Source: Desulfobacteraceae bacterium
Lineage (GTDB): Bacteria > Desulfobacterota > Desulfobacteria > Desulfobacterales > JAUWMJ01
Assembly: GCA_030612225.1 (NCBI GenBank)
Contig: JAUWOH010000007.1
Span: 1 to 22,999 of the forward strand
Length of the DNA: 22,999 nucleotides
Reading direction: 5' to 3'
The first letter of the stretch is position 1. Every line of letters begins with the position of its first letter. This document shows positions 6,844 through 14,649 of this stretch, piece after piece. Position numbers and translations under genes: made by a program. The notes under the pieces are model-generated. The model was given only the letters and a program-made list of their open reading frames with translations, did no database searches and was not told where the DNA came from.

Positions 6844-6970
6844 TCAGGTTCAAAGTTTCTGGGTACACGATTCAGGGTTAAACAAGACGGGTTGATAGCT
6901 GCTAAACTGAAAAACTATGAGTTGTCTGAGTGCATCATGCCACTCAGGATACACCCAACCGTGAACCTGA
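6844..6970. repeat. Inverted-repeat element upstream of the HU/IHF gene
   Basis: TCAGGTTCA (6844-6852) is the exact inverse of TGAACCTGA (6962-6970), and partial inverse matches continue inward (GGGTACAC, GGATACACCC). A second perfect 7-bp stem, CTGAGTG with CACTCAG, lies near 6928-6950. The GGTTCA word recalls the arms of the 250-bp elements, although the interior is different. It fills the spacer between scpB and the HU/IHF gene and lies upstream of the HU/IHF coding start. Confidence 0.65.
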
Positions 6971-7020
6971 CAATCTGAGAAGTAACATTGCTTTTATTAT
7001 ACATACATGGTTTTAAACTT

Positions 7021-7617
7021 TCAAGTATTATTTCCTTTGTCTTGGTCTGCGCTTTTTGTATCGTTGAAAAAATCTTCATCAGTTTTATCCGTTGCAGAAT
7101 TTTCCAGCTCTTCAATTTCTTTGGGTGTTGGAAGGTCTTTTAGATCTTTTAAGTCAAATACTTCCAGAAAGCGTTTAGTAGTTGAATAGATCAAGGGGCG
7201 ACCCGGAAGTTCCTTGCGTCCCAGGATCCGGATGAACTGTCGCTTTAGCAATACGCGAAGGATTCCACCGCAATCGACACCTCTCAGGTTTTCTATATCA
7301 CTACGTATTGTCGGTTGTTTATAGGCTATGATTGCAAGTGTTTCAAGAGAAGCCCTGCTAAGGCGAGGAGGATTTGGTTGTATGAAACGTTTAATCCAGC
7401 TTGTGTATTCTGACCGGGTGCGGATCTGGAAACCACCGGCAACCTCATTTAAGTAAAACCCGCCTTTGCGGGTTTCATACTCATCAGAAAGCTCTTTTAA
7501 AGCGTTTTTGATGTCACTTGCTCCAGCGGTATTAATAATTTTTTTCAGGCGCTCAACAGAAAGAGGTTCCTGGGCAACAAAGAGCAGGCTTTCAATGATA
7601 TATTTTAGATTTTCCAT
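7021..7617 (-). CDS. scpB: Segregation and condensation protein B
   Basis: 198-residue ScpB, which with ScpA and SMC forms the bacterial condensin. Tandem winged-helix domains cover about 1-170, with family landmarks LLFVAQEPL, GGFQIRTRSEY, SRASLETLAIIAYKQPTIRSDIE (in two parts, near 88-110), RGVDCGGILR and GRPLIYSTTKRFLEVF. The last roughly 35 residues are acidic and disordered, as is common. Its ATG overlaps the ScpA stop as TAATG and has no separate ribosome site, so translation is probably coupled to scpA. Confidence 0.95.
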   Translation of the reverse strand: MENLKYIIESLLFVAQEPLSVERLKKIINTAGASDIKNALKELSDEYETRKGGFYLNEVAGGFQIRTRSEYTSWIKRFIQPNPPRLSRASLETLAIIAYKQPTIRSDIENLRGVDCGGILRVLLKRQFIRILGRKELPGRPLIYSTTKRFLEVFDLKDLKDLPTPKEIEELENSATDKTDEDFFNDTKSADQDKGNNT

Positions 7618-8330
7618 TATATATAAAATAGTCTGATAATGCCGGTTTGGACATGTTGGGCCATTTGAACAAGGTTAAGTTTGACCATTTCAAGTATTGC
7701 AAGAAAGGTCACTATTACATCACTTTTATCAGCCTTTAAAGAGAATAATTCATTAAAAGTGACTGAATTTTGTTTTTCAAAAATATCAACGATTTCGGAA
7801 ATTCTGTCCTTTACAGAGATGCTGTCAGCAGTTAGATCAATCAGATGATCGGAAGATATGTTTTTAAGAATTTTTTGAAAAGCATCAATAAGCTCAAACA
7901 GACCGATTTTTATCATATCCTCATCCTGGCCGATTAAATAATCTTCATCATTATGCCCCTTGGTAAAAGTGTCTTTTCCAAGCAGTGTCCTTCCTGCAAG
8001 GTCATCGGCAGCAGATTTGAGCTGGAGATATTCCATAAGAGGCCTGGTGATTTCCTGCCTGGGGTCTTCCTGGTCTTCATCATCTTCAGTAGCAGGGAGC
8101 AACATTTTTGATTTTACCTGTGTCAAGGTTGCAGCCATGACCACAAAATCACCGGCAAGTTCGATATTCATGGATTTAAACCACTGAATATATTCAAGAT
8201 ATTGTTTAGTTATAAGGGCGATAGGTATATCATAAATATCCACTTCATTCTTTTTAATAAGGTGGACAAGAAGGTCCATGGGTCCTTCAAAAATATCAGT
8301 AACTTGGACTTTATAAATATCGTCCGGCAT
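7617..8330 (-). CDS. scpA: Segregation and condensation protein A (kleisin)
   Basis: 237-residue kleisin that bridges SMC heads and recruits ScpB. The N-terminal domain shows VQVTDIFEGPMDLLVHLIKK (residues 8-27), then VDIYDIPIALITKQYLEYI, the classic ScpA opening. The middle has ATLTQVKSKMLLP, then acidic linkers (EDDEDQEDPRQE). The C-terminal winged helix ends VTFLAILEMVKLNLVQ. ATG 8330 is followed directly by the family start; the GGAG upstream is distant, so initiation may be modest. trpS lies 261 bp upstream on the same strand, a neighbourhood often seen in deltaproteobacteria. Confidence 0.95.
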   Translation of the reverse strand: MPDDIYKVQVTDIFEGPMDLLVHLIKKNEVDIYDIPIALITKQYLEYIQWFKSMNIELAGDFVVMAATLTQVKSKMLLPATEDDEDQEDPRQEITRPLMEYLQLKSAADDLAGRTLLGKDTFTKGHNDEDYLIGQDEDMIKIGLFELIDAFQKILKNISSDHLIDLTADSISVKDRISEIVDIFEKQNSVTFNELFSLKADKSDVIVTFLAILEMVKLNLVQMAQHVQTGIIRLFYI

Positions 8331-8591
8331 TTATTTGTTAATGCTCCGATAGAAATAAATTGATAAGAGGAATTAGCTGATAGTAAAAAAAGGGAATATC
8401 ATCCCTTAACTCCGTTTGTAACGGAAATATGAACTATAAGTATTGTAACAAGACTGTTGCATGGGGTTATAAAAAAGGAATATTTCCGATTAACAACACG
8501 CAAATCGTAACTCGCAACATCATCTTTCAACGTAGAAACAACATCCTGTTTGAGATAGACAAAAAATTATCGATATGGCTTGAATAAGTGC
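8331..8591. repeat. scpA-trpS spacer with dispersed repeat B, copy 2
   Basis: No gene is visible in this 261-bp spacer. Positions 8472-8520 repeat 2786-2832 in the same orientation with a 20-nt exact core (TATTTCCGATTAACAACACG). A perfect 6-bp stem, TCCGTT-TGT-AACGGA, lies at about 8411-8425. Neither has a T-run. Confidence 0.6.
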
Positions 8592-9578
8592 CTATATCTT
8601 CACAGCAGCTCTGACCTCTTCCATGGTTTGTTGTGCAACGTTTCGCGCTTTTTGTATTCCGTTTTTGATGATTTCATCCACAAGCTCGGGTCGGGATAAA
8701 TAGTATTCTCTTTTTTTGCGAACCGGTTCAAGTGCATTGATGAGATTTTGAGCCATAATTTTCTTGCACTTTACACAGCCGATGTCAGCAACCCGGCACT
8801 CTTTATCTATCTGATCAATGGTTTCTTTGTCAGTATATATTTTATGGAAATCGAAAACATTGCAAACATCCGGATTTCCAGGGTCATTTTTTCTTGCGCG
8901 CTGTGGATCGGTGATCATGCCGGAAACTTTATCAGCAATAACATCCGGGTTGTCGGATAAGTATATGGCATTATCATAACTTTTACTCATTTTTCTCCGG
9001 TCAATGCCGAGCATCTTAGAGGTTTGGGTTAAAACGGCTTGAGGTTCAGGAAATATATCACCATATAAATAGTTGAATCTTCTGGCAATTTCCCTTGTAA
9101 TTTCAACATGAGGAACCTGGTCGATACCAACAGGGACACCAAAGGGTTTATACATGATGATATCAGCAGCCTGTAGAACAGGATAGCCAAGAAATCCGAA
9201 TGTGGAGAGATCTTTGTTGGATAGTTGAACAATCTGATCTTTATAGGTCGGGTTACGTTCCAGCCAGGGAACAGGGGTTATCATGGAAAGGATTAGAAAA
9301 AGCTCTGCATGTTCCTTGACGTGCGACTGGATAAAGAGTGTACTTTTTTCCGGGGAAAGGTCTACACTGAGCCAGTCTATTATCATATCGCGTATATACT
9401 TCGAGATAGAACCTGTTTTTTCGTAGTCGCTTGTTAATGCATGCCAGTCAGCAACAAAGAAAAAACAGTCATATTCTTTCTGCATTTTCACCCAGTTTAT
9501 AAGAGCGCCATGCCAGTTACCCAGGTGAAGGGGACCGGTTGGGCGCATCCCGCTTAAAATTCGTTTTTTGTCTGTCAT
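8592..9578 (-). CDS. trpS: Tryptophanyl-tRNA synthetase
   Basis: 328-residue class I synthetase that charges tRNA(Trp); this is the usual bacterial length. The HIGH-type motif is HLGN (18-21) in PTGPLHLGNWHGAL, and the KMSKS loop is intact at 196-200 in GIDRRKMSKSYDN. TrpRS landmarks TPVPWLERNPTYKDQ (101-115) and GYPVLQAADI (131-140) with the ATP/Trp pocket GIDQVPHVE (151-159) are all present. ATG 9578 has AGGAAAG upstream. A 250-bp repeat element occupies the spacer to the next upstream gene and ends 24 bp before this start. Confidence 0.97.
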   Translation of the reverse strand: MTDKKRILSGMRPTGPLHLGNWHGALINWVKMQKEYDCFFFVADWHALTSDYEKTGSISKYIRDMIIDWLSVDLSPEKSTLFIQSHVKEHAELFLILSMITPVPWLERNPTYKDQIVQLSNKDLSTFGFLGYPVLQAADIIMYKPFGVPVGIDQVPHVEITREIARRFNYLYGDIFPEPQAVLTQTSKMLGIDRRKMSKSYDNAIYLSDNPDVIADKVSGMITDPQRARKNDPGNPDVCNVFDFHKIYTDKETIDQIDKECRVADIGCVKCKKIMAQNLINALEPVRKKREYYLSRPELVDEIIKNGIQKARNVAQQTMEEVRAAVKI

Positions 9579-9601
9579 ATAACTTTCCTGTTAGATCAAA
9601 T

Positions 9602-9851
9602 GTAACCGTTCACGGTTCAGGGTTCACGGTTCAAGGGTTAATTGCTTTGCGATTTTCTTTATCTTTTTGCTTTTAAGTTAAGTACAAGCTCAGCTACTGC
9701 CCGCACATGCCTTGTAGTGGCAGGCAGGGACGTATTATAAAAATCTAATACATTTCACACTGGATTGATCAAAATTTTCTTTTACGGGAGCATATGTCAT
9801 ATTCCACTCCAAATCAGTTTAACCTTGAACCTCTGAACCTTGAACGGTTAC
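9602..9851. mobile_element. 250-bp MITE-like element, copy 1
   Basis: The ends GTAACCGTTCACGG (9602-9615) and the inverse of CCTTGAACGGTTAC (9838-9851) are imperfect terminal inverted repeats. The left arm is four tandem 7-mers (CCGTTCA, CGGTTCA, GGGTTCA, CGGTTCA). The element matches 18989-19241 in inverse orientation, with exact runs 9636-9679 (44 nt) and 9742-9766 (25 nt). The flanks GATCAAAT (9594-9601) and TATCAAAC (9852-9859) agree at 6 of 8 bases, consistent with a decayed target duplication. No ORF is inside. Confidence 0.85.
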
Positions 9852-9853
9852 TA

Positions 9854-12511
9854 TCAAACATACCTACGAACAAAAGCAAGTTCATCAATTTTGGTCTTAA
9901 GTTTACCGTTTAATTTTGCTTCTAAAACAGCCTGGAGAATTTTACTAAAAACAGGTCCGGGCTCTATTCCCATCTTGTTTAAATCCTTGCCCGAAATTAC
10001 AGTATGAACATATCTGAGACGTGTAAAGTAATTCGAAATGGATCGTTTTACAATTTCCTTTTTTGTTGCCGCCATCATATAAAGTAAAAGTTCTGTCTTA
10101 AAACCTGAAAGTTTATTATAAAGTACGCTGTTTTTAACCGGCAGATTTCTTTCAAGCCAGAAAAAGCATCTGTCGGCCTCAAAGCGTTCGACACAAAAAA
10201 GTCTTCGATAGCGAGGAGCAAGTTCAAAGTGTACACATATTTCATTAGTCATTTTTTTATCGCCACTTCGGATGAGTGCTAAAAAATAAATGGCCCACTT
10301 CATATATGATTCCTCTAGAAAAAGCAAATCATGCCATGATAATACTTTTTTGACCGAATTAAACAGGGAAATAAGGTCATTATCCAAGGTAATTGAAAGA
10401 TGAAGTACGCTTAAAAGATTATAATCATTTAGCCTTATTATTGCAGGGGTCGGATTCTCTTCTTCCAGGATCTGGCGAAATTCTGAGAATACTCTCCTTC
10501 CGCTGAGCCGTTTGAAAAAATCCATTTTTACAGCATTTTCAATCAGTCCTGAAGTGAGTTTTCCTATGGAAAAACCAAAGCGCTGTTCAAATCTTATGGC
10601 TCGAAACACGCGGGTTGGATCTTCAACAAAACTTAAATTGTGCAAGATACGTATAGTTTTTTCCTTAATATCCTTTTGAGCTGTAAAAAAGTCGATTAAT
10701 ATGCCGAATCTGTCAGGGCTGAGTTGTATTGCCAGAGTGTTAACAGTGAAATCCCTGCGGAAAAGATCTAGTTTTATGGAACTCATTTCAACAGTAGGCA
10801 ACGCAGCAGGAAATTTGTAATATTCCATCCTTGCGGAGGCCACATCAATTTTAAACCCATCCGGAAATATTATTACAGCGGTGCCGAACTTCTTATACGA
10901 GTGAGTACGCGCTCCAGATATTGATGCATATTCTTTAGCAAATGCAATGCCATCGCCTTCTATGACAATATCTATATCTTCATTGACCCTGTATAGAAAA
11001 AGGTCACGAACAAATCCTCCAGCAACATATGCGCGATATCCTTTTTTATCAGCTATTTTCCCAAGGGTTTTTAATATTTCAACGAGACGTTTTGAAAGCC
11101 GTTCTTTCATAAACTTTACGACATTTCTGGTTCTGGCACGAACTGGTTCCGTAAGCGGGTCGGGCGAATTTTCAGGTGTGTGCTTTGAATCTTTAACCAG
11201 GATATTTAAAAGGTCGGTGCGTGTAATAACACCAGTGATGACACCATTATCCATGACAGGCAAAAGGCGCTGCTTGTTTTCGATTATCTTTTCCTGAATT
11301 TCTGTAAGATCCGCACCTGGGTGAACAAAAGCAAGATCCGTTGTCATATATTCTTTTACCTGGACGAGGTCCAGTTTATGGTAAAGCGCTTTCTCAATAA
11401 CCTGGCGTGATATATAACCGGCAAGTTTTTCCCTGCCGTCGGGTTCTTCCGGCTTTTTGGTGACCAACAGCACATTTATATTATAGCGTGTAAGCTTATC
11501 GCCGGCGTCCCGGCAGAAAATATCGCTTCTTACGGAGATTGGTGGGGATGACATTAAGTCCCTGGCCAGCTGATTTGATCTGATTTTTTTGTAAAGGATT
11601 TCAATCAGTTTATGCTCAACCTGGGTCAATGTCATTCCCTTAACAGTTGCCGCAGCAGCGAAAGTATGGCCTCCGCCGCCAAGTGGTGCAATAATTTCGC
11701 CGGCATCGACCTCCGAAATCCTGCTTCGTGCAACGACATAAATTTTATTTTCCATGCGTGCAATGGCAAAAATAGCATCAACTGGCTCCATTTTTGCCAT
11801 TTTATGTACAAGAAAGGCAAAATCGGGCAAATAATTATCCAATGATACACTGGTAACGATGATTTCAAAACCGTGGATACTATAGCGGACAGCTGTCTGA
11901 ATCATGTCGTTTAAAAGTTCGACCTGCTGCGAGTTTATTTCTCTGGATATCAGATCTGACACTATGTTCAGGTTAGCACCTTTTGAGAGAAGAAAGGCAG
12001 CGGCTTTAAAATCATCTTCGGTGGTTGATGGAAATGTAAAACTTCCGGTGTCTTCATATATGCCAAGACACATTATGGTAGCTTCATCAGGAGAAATATC
12101 GATTCCCTTTTTTTTAAGGATTTCTGTAAGAATGGTGACAGTGGCACCTGTTAACCGGTTTAGCTCGATTCGTCCTTTAATATCATTTGGAGTGGATGGA
12201 TGATGGTCATAAATATGTATATCTAAATCCTGTTGTTCAAGAAGTAAAGATAACTTCCCGATGCGGTTTGGCTGTCGCGTGTCCACCAGTACCAGCCTTT
12301 TGACGTTGGAAAAGTCAATATCTTTAATATTCGCCATGTTAAAAAGATATACCATCGAGTCGATAAAGAAATTTCTTAAGTTTTTTTCCTGGGAACCGGG
12401 AAATACAACAAGGGAACCAGGATACAGCTTTTGGGCTGCAAGCATGGATGCTATTGCATCAAAGTCAGCGTTGATATGGCTTGTTATTATGGTTAGTTGT
12501 TTAGTTGTCAC
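9854..12511 (-). CDS. DHH phosphoesterase - CBS pair - tRNA nucleotidyltransferase fusion
   Basis: 885-residue protein. Residues 1-160 form a DHH domain with SHINADFDAIAS (11-22), VDTRQ (76-80), DHHPS (102-106) and EDTGSF (153-158), and a DHHA1 glycine motif GGGGH (278-282). Residues about 313-440 are two CBS repeats, a likely nucleotide-sensing module. Residues about 490-640 form the class II polymerase-beta head: YVAGGFVRD (495-503), EDIDIVIEGD (511-520; D512 and D514 bind metal), RRDFTVN (585-591) and EDPTRVFRAIRF (630-641). The nucleotidyltransferase adds A or CCA to tRNA 3' ends. Such fusions are known in deltaproteobacteria and related groups; whether this one adds A only cannot be read here. 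The start is GTG 12511 because an in-frame stop lies 12 bp further upstream. Confidence 0.9.
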   Translation of the reverse strand: MTTKQLTIITSHINADFDAIASMLAAQKLYPGSLVVFPGSQEKNLRNFFIDSMVYLFNMANIKDIDFSNVKRLVLVDTRQPNRIGKLSLLLEQQDLDIHIYDHHPSTPNDIKGRIELNRLTGATVTILTEILKKKGIDISPDEATIMCLGIYEDTGSFTFPSTTEDDFKAAAFLLSKGANLNIVSDLISREINSQQVELLNDMIQTAVRYSIHGFEIIVTSVSLDNYLPDFAFLVHKMAKMEPVDAIFAIARMENKIYVVARSRISEVDAGEIIAPLGGGGHTFAAAATVKGMTLTQVEHKLIEILYKKIRSNQLARDLMSSPPISVRSDIFCRDAGDKLTRYNINVLLVTKKPEEPDGREKLAGYISRQVIEKALYHKLDLVQVKEYMTTDLAFVHPGADLTEIQEKIIENKQRLLPVMDNGVITGVITRTDLLNILVKDSKHTPENSPDPLTEPVRARTRNVVKFMKERLSKRLVEILKTLGKIADKKGYRAYVAGGFVRDLFLYRVNEDIDIVIEGDGIAFAKEYASISGARTHSYKKFGTAVIIFPDGFKIDVASARMEYYKFPAALPTVEMSSIKLDLFRRDFTVNTLAIQLSPDRFGILIDFFTAQKDIKEKTIRILHNLSFVEDPTRVFRAIRFEQRFGFSIGKLTSGLIENAVKMDFFKRLSGRRVFSEFRQILEEENPTPAIIRLNDYNLLSVLHLSITLDNDLISLFNSVKKVLSWHDLLFLEESYMKWAIYFLALIRSGDKKMTNEICVHFELAPRYRRLFCVERFEADRCFFWLERNLPVKNSVLYNKLSGFKTELLLYMMAATKKEIVKRSISNYFTRLRYVHTVISGKDLNKMGIEPGPVFSKILQAVLEAKLNGKLKTKIDELAFVRRYV

Positions 12512-12717
12512 ATGAAAGCCTTGTTAAAGATGGAAAACCGGGTGAGTTAGAAACCTCACCATATGCATAGATACAAAGCTTTTTCAAGATATAGATCAAA
12601 TCATTTAAATTATTTAATAACAGGTATAAAAAAATTTAATAGAATGAGGATAATGCTGTTACAGTCAGTATTCAATGATATTGTTTCTATAGCTTTTTAC
12701 CGCAAATAATGATAGTA

Positions 12718-12733
12718 TGGCACGGAATTTGTG
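12718..12733 (+). promoter_or_regulatory. Weak candidate sigma-54 promoter
   Basis: TGGCACGGAATTTGTG matches the -24 element fully (TGGCACG) with correct spacing to TTG at the -12 element, but the expected GC dinucleotide there is GT. It points towards pilC, whose start is about 500 bp away, with repeats in between. Pilus genes are often sigma-54 dependent, which gives weak support. Confidence 0.3.
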
Positions 12734-12853
12734 TCTAAACATAAATTGTTAAAAAGATTCATCTGAGTTTGAAATAAACTGTGCAAAGCTATTGTTGTTT
12801 AAATAAGATTATGATATCATATTTAATCTGTTACTGATTTAGTATAATTGATT

Positions 12854-12888
12854 GTTTCGTAAAAAATAAAAAACACTTTTTACGAAAC
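12854..12888. repeat. Perfect 12-bp stem inverted repeat
   Basis: GTTTCGTAAAAA (12854-12865) and TTTTTACGAAAC (12877-12888) are exact inverses around an 11-nt loop. The TTTTTACGA word also begins the repeats at 1562 and 13014, so this may be a family relic. It could work as a bidirectional terminator-like hairpin, but it sits upstream of both flanking genes. Confidence 0.6.
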
Positions 12889-12895
12889 GTTTTAA

Positions 12896-13002
12896 GTTTT
12901 AGTCCTGCCTGGGGAGGGATTAAGTTTTAAGTCTCTGTGAAAACAGATAATATCATTAACATAAAAAATTAAGCTTAATCCCGCCTCAAGCGGGACTAAA
13001 AC
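12896..13002. repeat. 107-bp inverted-repeat element with 29-nt arms
   Basis: The arms 12896-12924 and 12974-13002 are inverse copies agreeing at 25 of 29 positions. They share GTTTTAGTCC at the outside and GGGATTAAG at the inside. The right arm contains its own mini-hairpin, CCCGC-CTCAA-GCGGG. A similar mini-hairpin, TCCCGCT-GTA-AGCGGGA, occurs at 20179-20195. The interior (12925-12973) is A+T-rich and non-coding. Confidence 0.75.
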
Positions 13003-13013
13003 CTGGTGAATTC

Positions 13014-13191
13014 GACTTTTTACGAGATCATCAACGTATTGATGAATTCGTAAAGAGTATCACCGATGGCTAAGTAGAAAGTTCCATATACAAGGCGCAG
13101 TGGTTTTTCAGGGACGAGGCAATACATGTAGTATGCCGAGTGTCTGAAAAGCCGCTGCAACGCAGTAGATGGGACTTTCTACGACGCCATC
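13014..13191. repeat. Palindromic repeat element C, copy 1
   Basis: It begins GACTTTTTACGAGATCATC (as at 1562). Around a centre near 13124, GTAGAAAGTTCCAT (13076-13089) is mirrored by ATGGGACTTTCTAC (13169-13182), and CAGTGGTTTTTCAG by CTGAAAAGCCGCTG. The terminal 40 nt (13152-13191) match 15927-15966 in inverse orientation at 38 of 40 positions. The element ends 40 bp before the pilC start. Confidence 0.75.
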
Positions 13192-13231
13192 AACGTATTA
13201 GCTTATTTCTAAATGCAGAAGGGGGTTGATT

Positions 13232-14437
13232 ATGCCGGTTTTTATCTGGGCAGGAAAAAATAAAAAAGGTGACATTCAGAAAGGTGAGATGGAAGCTTCA
13301 ACAGAAGAAGCTGTACTTGCCAACCTGAAAAGAATGAAAATTGAGGCGACGAAAGTCAAAAAGAAACCCAAAGACCTTTTTGAAAATGTTGCCTTTCTCC
13401 AGCCAAAAGTCAAAACCAATGATATCATTCTTTTTGCAAGGCAATTTTCTACGATGATCGATGCGGGACTTCCTATTATCCAGTGCCTTGACATCCTTTA
13501 TTCCCAGCAGGAGAATGCAACTTTTAAAAAGATGCTTAGAAGTATAAAAGATGATGTGGAAAGCGGCGCAACCCTTGCTGAAGCGTTGAAAAAGTTTCCC
13601 AAGGAGTTTGACGATCTTTTCGTAAACATGATTGCAGCTGGTGAAGCTGGAGGTATCCTCGATACTATTTTAAGAAGACTTTCCACATACATGGAAAAAG
13701 CTGCGAGGCTAAAGTCAAAAGTAAAAGGCGCAATGACCTATCCCATTGTAACCCTTATTATAGCGGGTGTTGTACTGTCTGTTATTTTGATTTTCGTTAT
13801 ACCTGTGTTTGAGGACATGTTTGCGGATATGGGAGGACAGTTGCCTGCTTTTACCCAGATGGTTGTTAAAGCAAGTAATTTTGCAAAAAAAAATGTAATA
13901 TATATCGTAGTCGGTTTGATACTTTTTATATTTGCTTTTAAGAAGTTTCACAGCACTGAAAAAGGCAGGGCACTTATCGATAAAAATCTTCTTAGATTGC
14001 CGGTATTTGGAGATCTAATTCGAAAAGTTGCAGTTTCTAAATTTACTCGCACAATGGGTACGATGCTTTCCAGTGGTGTTGCTATTCTAGAAGCACTGGA
14101 AATTGTTGCAAAGACTGCAGGCAACAAGACCATCGAGAAAGCTATTTACTCTGTTCGTTCCGATATTGCAGAAGGACGAACCATGGCCGACCCGTTAATC
14201 GAAAGCGGAGTGTTTCCGTCAATGGTGTGCCAGATGATTGCAGTTGGTGAATCGACCGGTGCACTTGATGCAATGCTGGAAAAGATTGCAATATTCTATG
14301 ACGAAGAAGTTGACCAGGCTGTTGAAAATCTTACTGCATTAATAGAACCGTTTATGCTGGTTTTCCTTGGCGTAACTATCGGGGGACTTGTTATTGCCAT
14401 GTATCTTCCGGTCTTTAAAATGGCAAGTAATCTGTAA
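13232..14437 (+). CDS. pilC: Type IV pilus inner-membrane platform protein PilC (T2SF/GspF family)
   Basis: 401-residue polytopic protein that forms the cytoplasmic-membrane platform on which pilin is assembled by the PilB/PilT ATPases. It opens MPVFIWAGKNKKG, typical of PilC. Two T2SSF domains follow (about 68-191 and 270-393), each with the paired motif GEAGG (137-141) or GESTG (339-343). Hydrophobic segments lie at about 172-194, 222-238 and 371-393. I start at ATG 13232, six nt after GAAGGGGG (13218-13225), rather than the TTG two codons upstream. No pilB, pilT or pilin gene is in the window. The next gene is a PilS-like kinase. Confidence 0.95.
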   Translation: MPVFIWAGKNKKGDIQKGEMEASTEEAVLANLKRMKIEATKVKKKPKDLFENVAFLQPKVKTNDIILFARQFSTMIDAGLPIIQCLDILYSQQENATFKKMLRSIKDDVESGATLAEALKKFPKEFDDLFVNMIAAGEAGGILDTILRRLSTYMEKAARLKSKVKGAMTYPIVTLIIAGVVLSVILIFVIPVFEDMFADMGGQLPAFTQMVVKASNFAKKNVIYIVVGLILFIFAFKKFHSTEKGRALIDKNLLRLPVFGDLIRKVAVSKFTRTMGTMLSSGVAILEALEIVAKTAGNKTIEKAIYSVRSDIAEGRTMADPLIESGVFPSMVCQMIAVGESTGALDAMLEKIAIFYDEEVDQAVENLTALIEPFMLVFLGVTIGGLVIAMYLPVFKMASNL

Positions 14438-14475
14438 TTAGATTCTTCAATTCTAGTATTTCAGACCTCGTCAAA

Positions 14476-14637
14476 TGGTTGAGTAGTTGAGTGGTTGAGT
14501 AGCTAAGTGGGTGTTATTGCAACAATTTTGTCAGATTGCAAATTAATTGGGCTCACGAAAGATCGGAACATGCAGCAAGCTGATAATGTTGATACTTTTA
14601 TACTATTCAACCACTTAACCAATATACCACTTAACGG
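14476..14637. repeat. Inverted-repeat element with 8-mer tandem arms
   Basis: The left arm is four tandem 8-mers: TGGTTGAG, TAGTTGAG, TGGTTGAG, TAGCTAAG (14476-14507). The right arm (14603-14637) is the inverse of similar words (TGGTTGAA, TGGTTAAG, CGTTAAGTGG). The interior of about 95 bp is non-coding. It fills the spacer between pilC and the kinase gene and ends 12 bp before the kinase start. Confidence 0.7.
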
Positions 14638-14649
14638 TATCTGTATTTA

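Larger units (their letters stand above)
12512..13231. other. 720-bp divergent spacer with no gene
   Basis: This spacer lies between the nucleotidyltransferase gene (minus) and pilC (plus) and must hold both promoters. The first part (12512-12850) is A+T-rich without a credible ORF or RNA gene that I can recognise. The second part carries three adjacent inverted-repeat structures (12854-12888, 12896-13002, 13014-13191), listed separately. Confidence 0.75.

Noticed and set aside
10947..11297. Plus-strand ORF of 116 codons inside the nucleotidyltransferase gene
   Set aside because: It is antisense to well-conserved catalytic and CBS regions, with no ribosome site or family features.
598..14637. 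Spaced short repeats as a CRISPR array
   Set aside because: The 7- and 8-mer units are directly tandem without spacers, and no cas genes are present.
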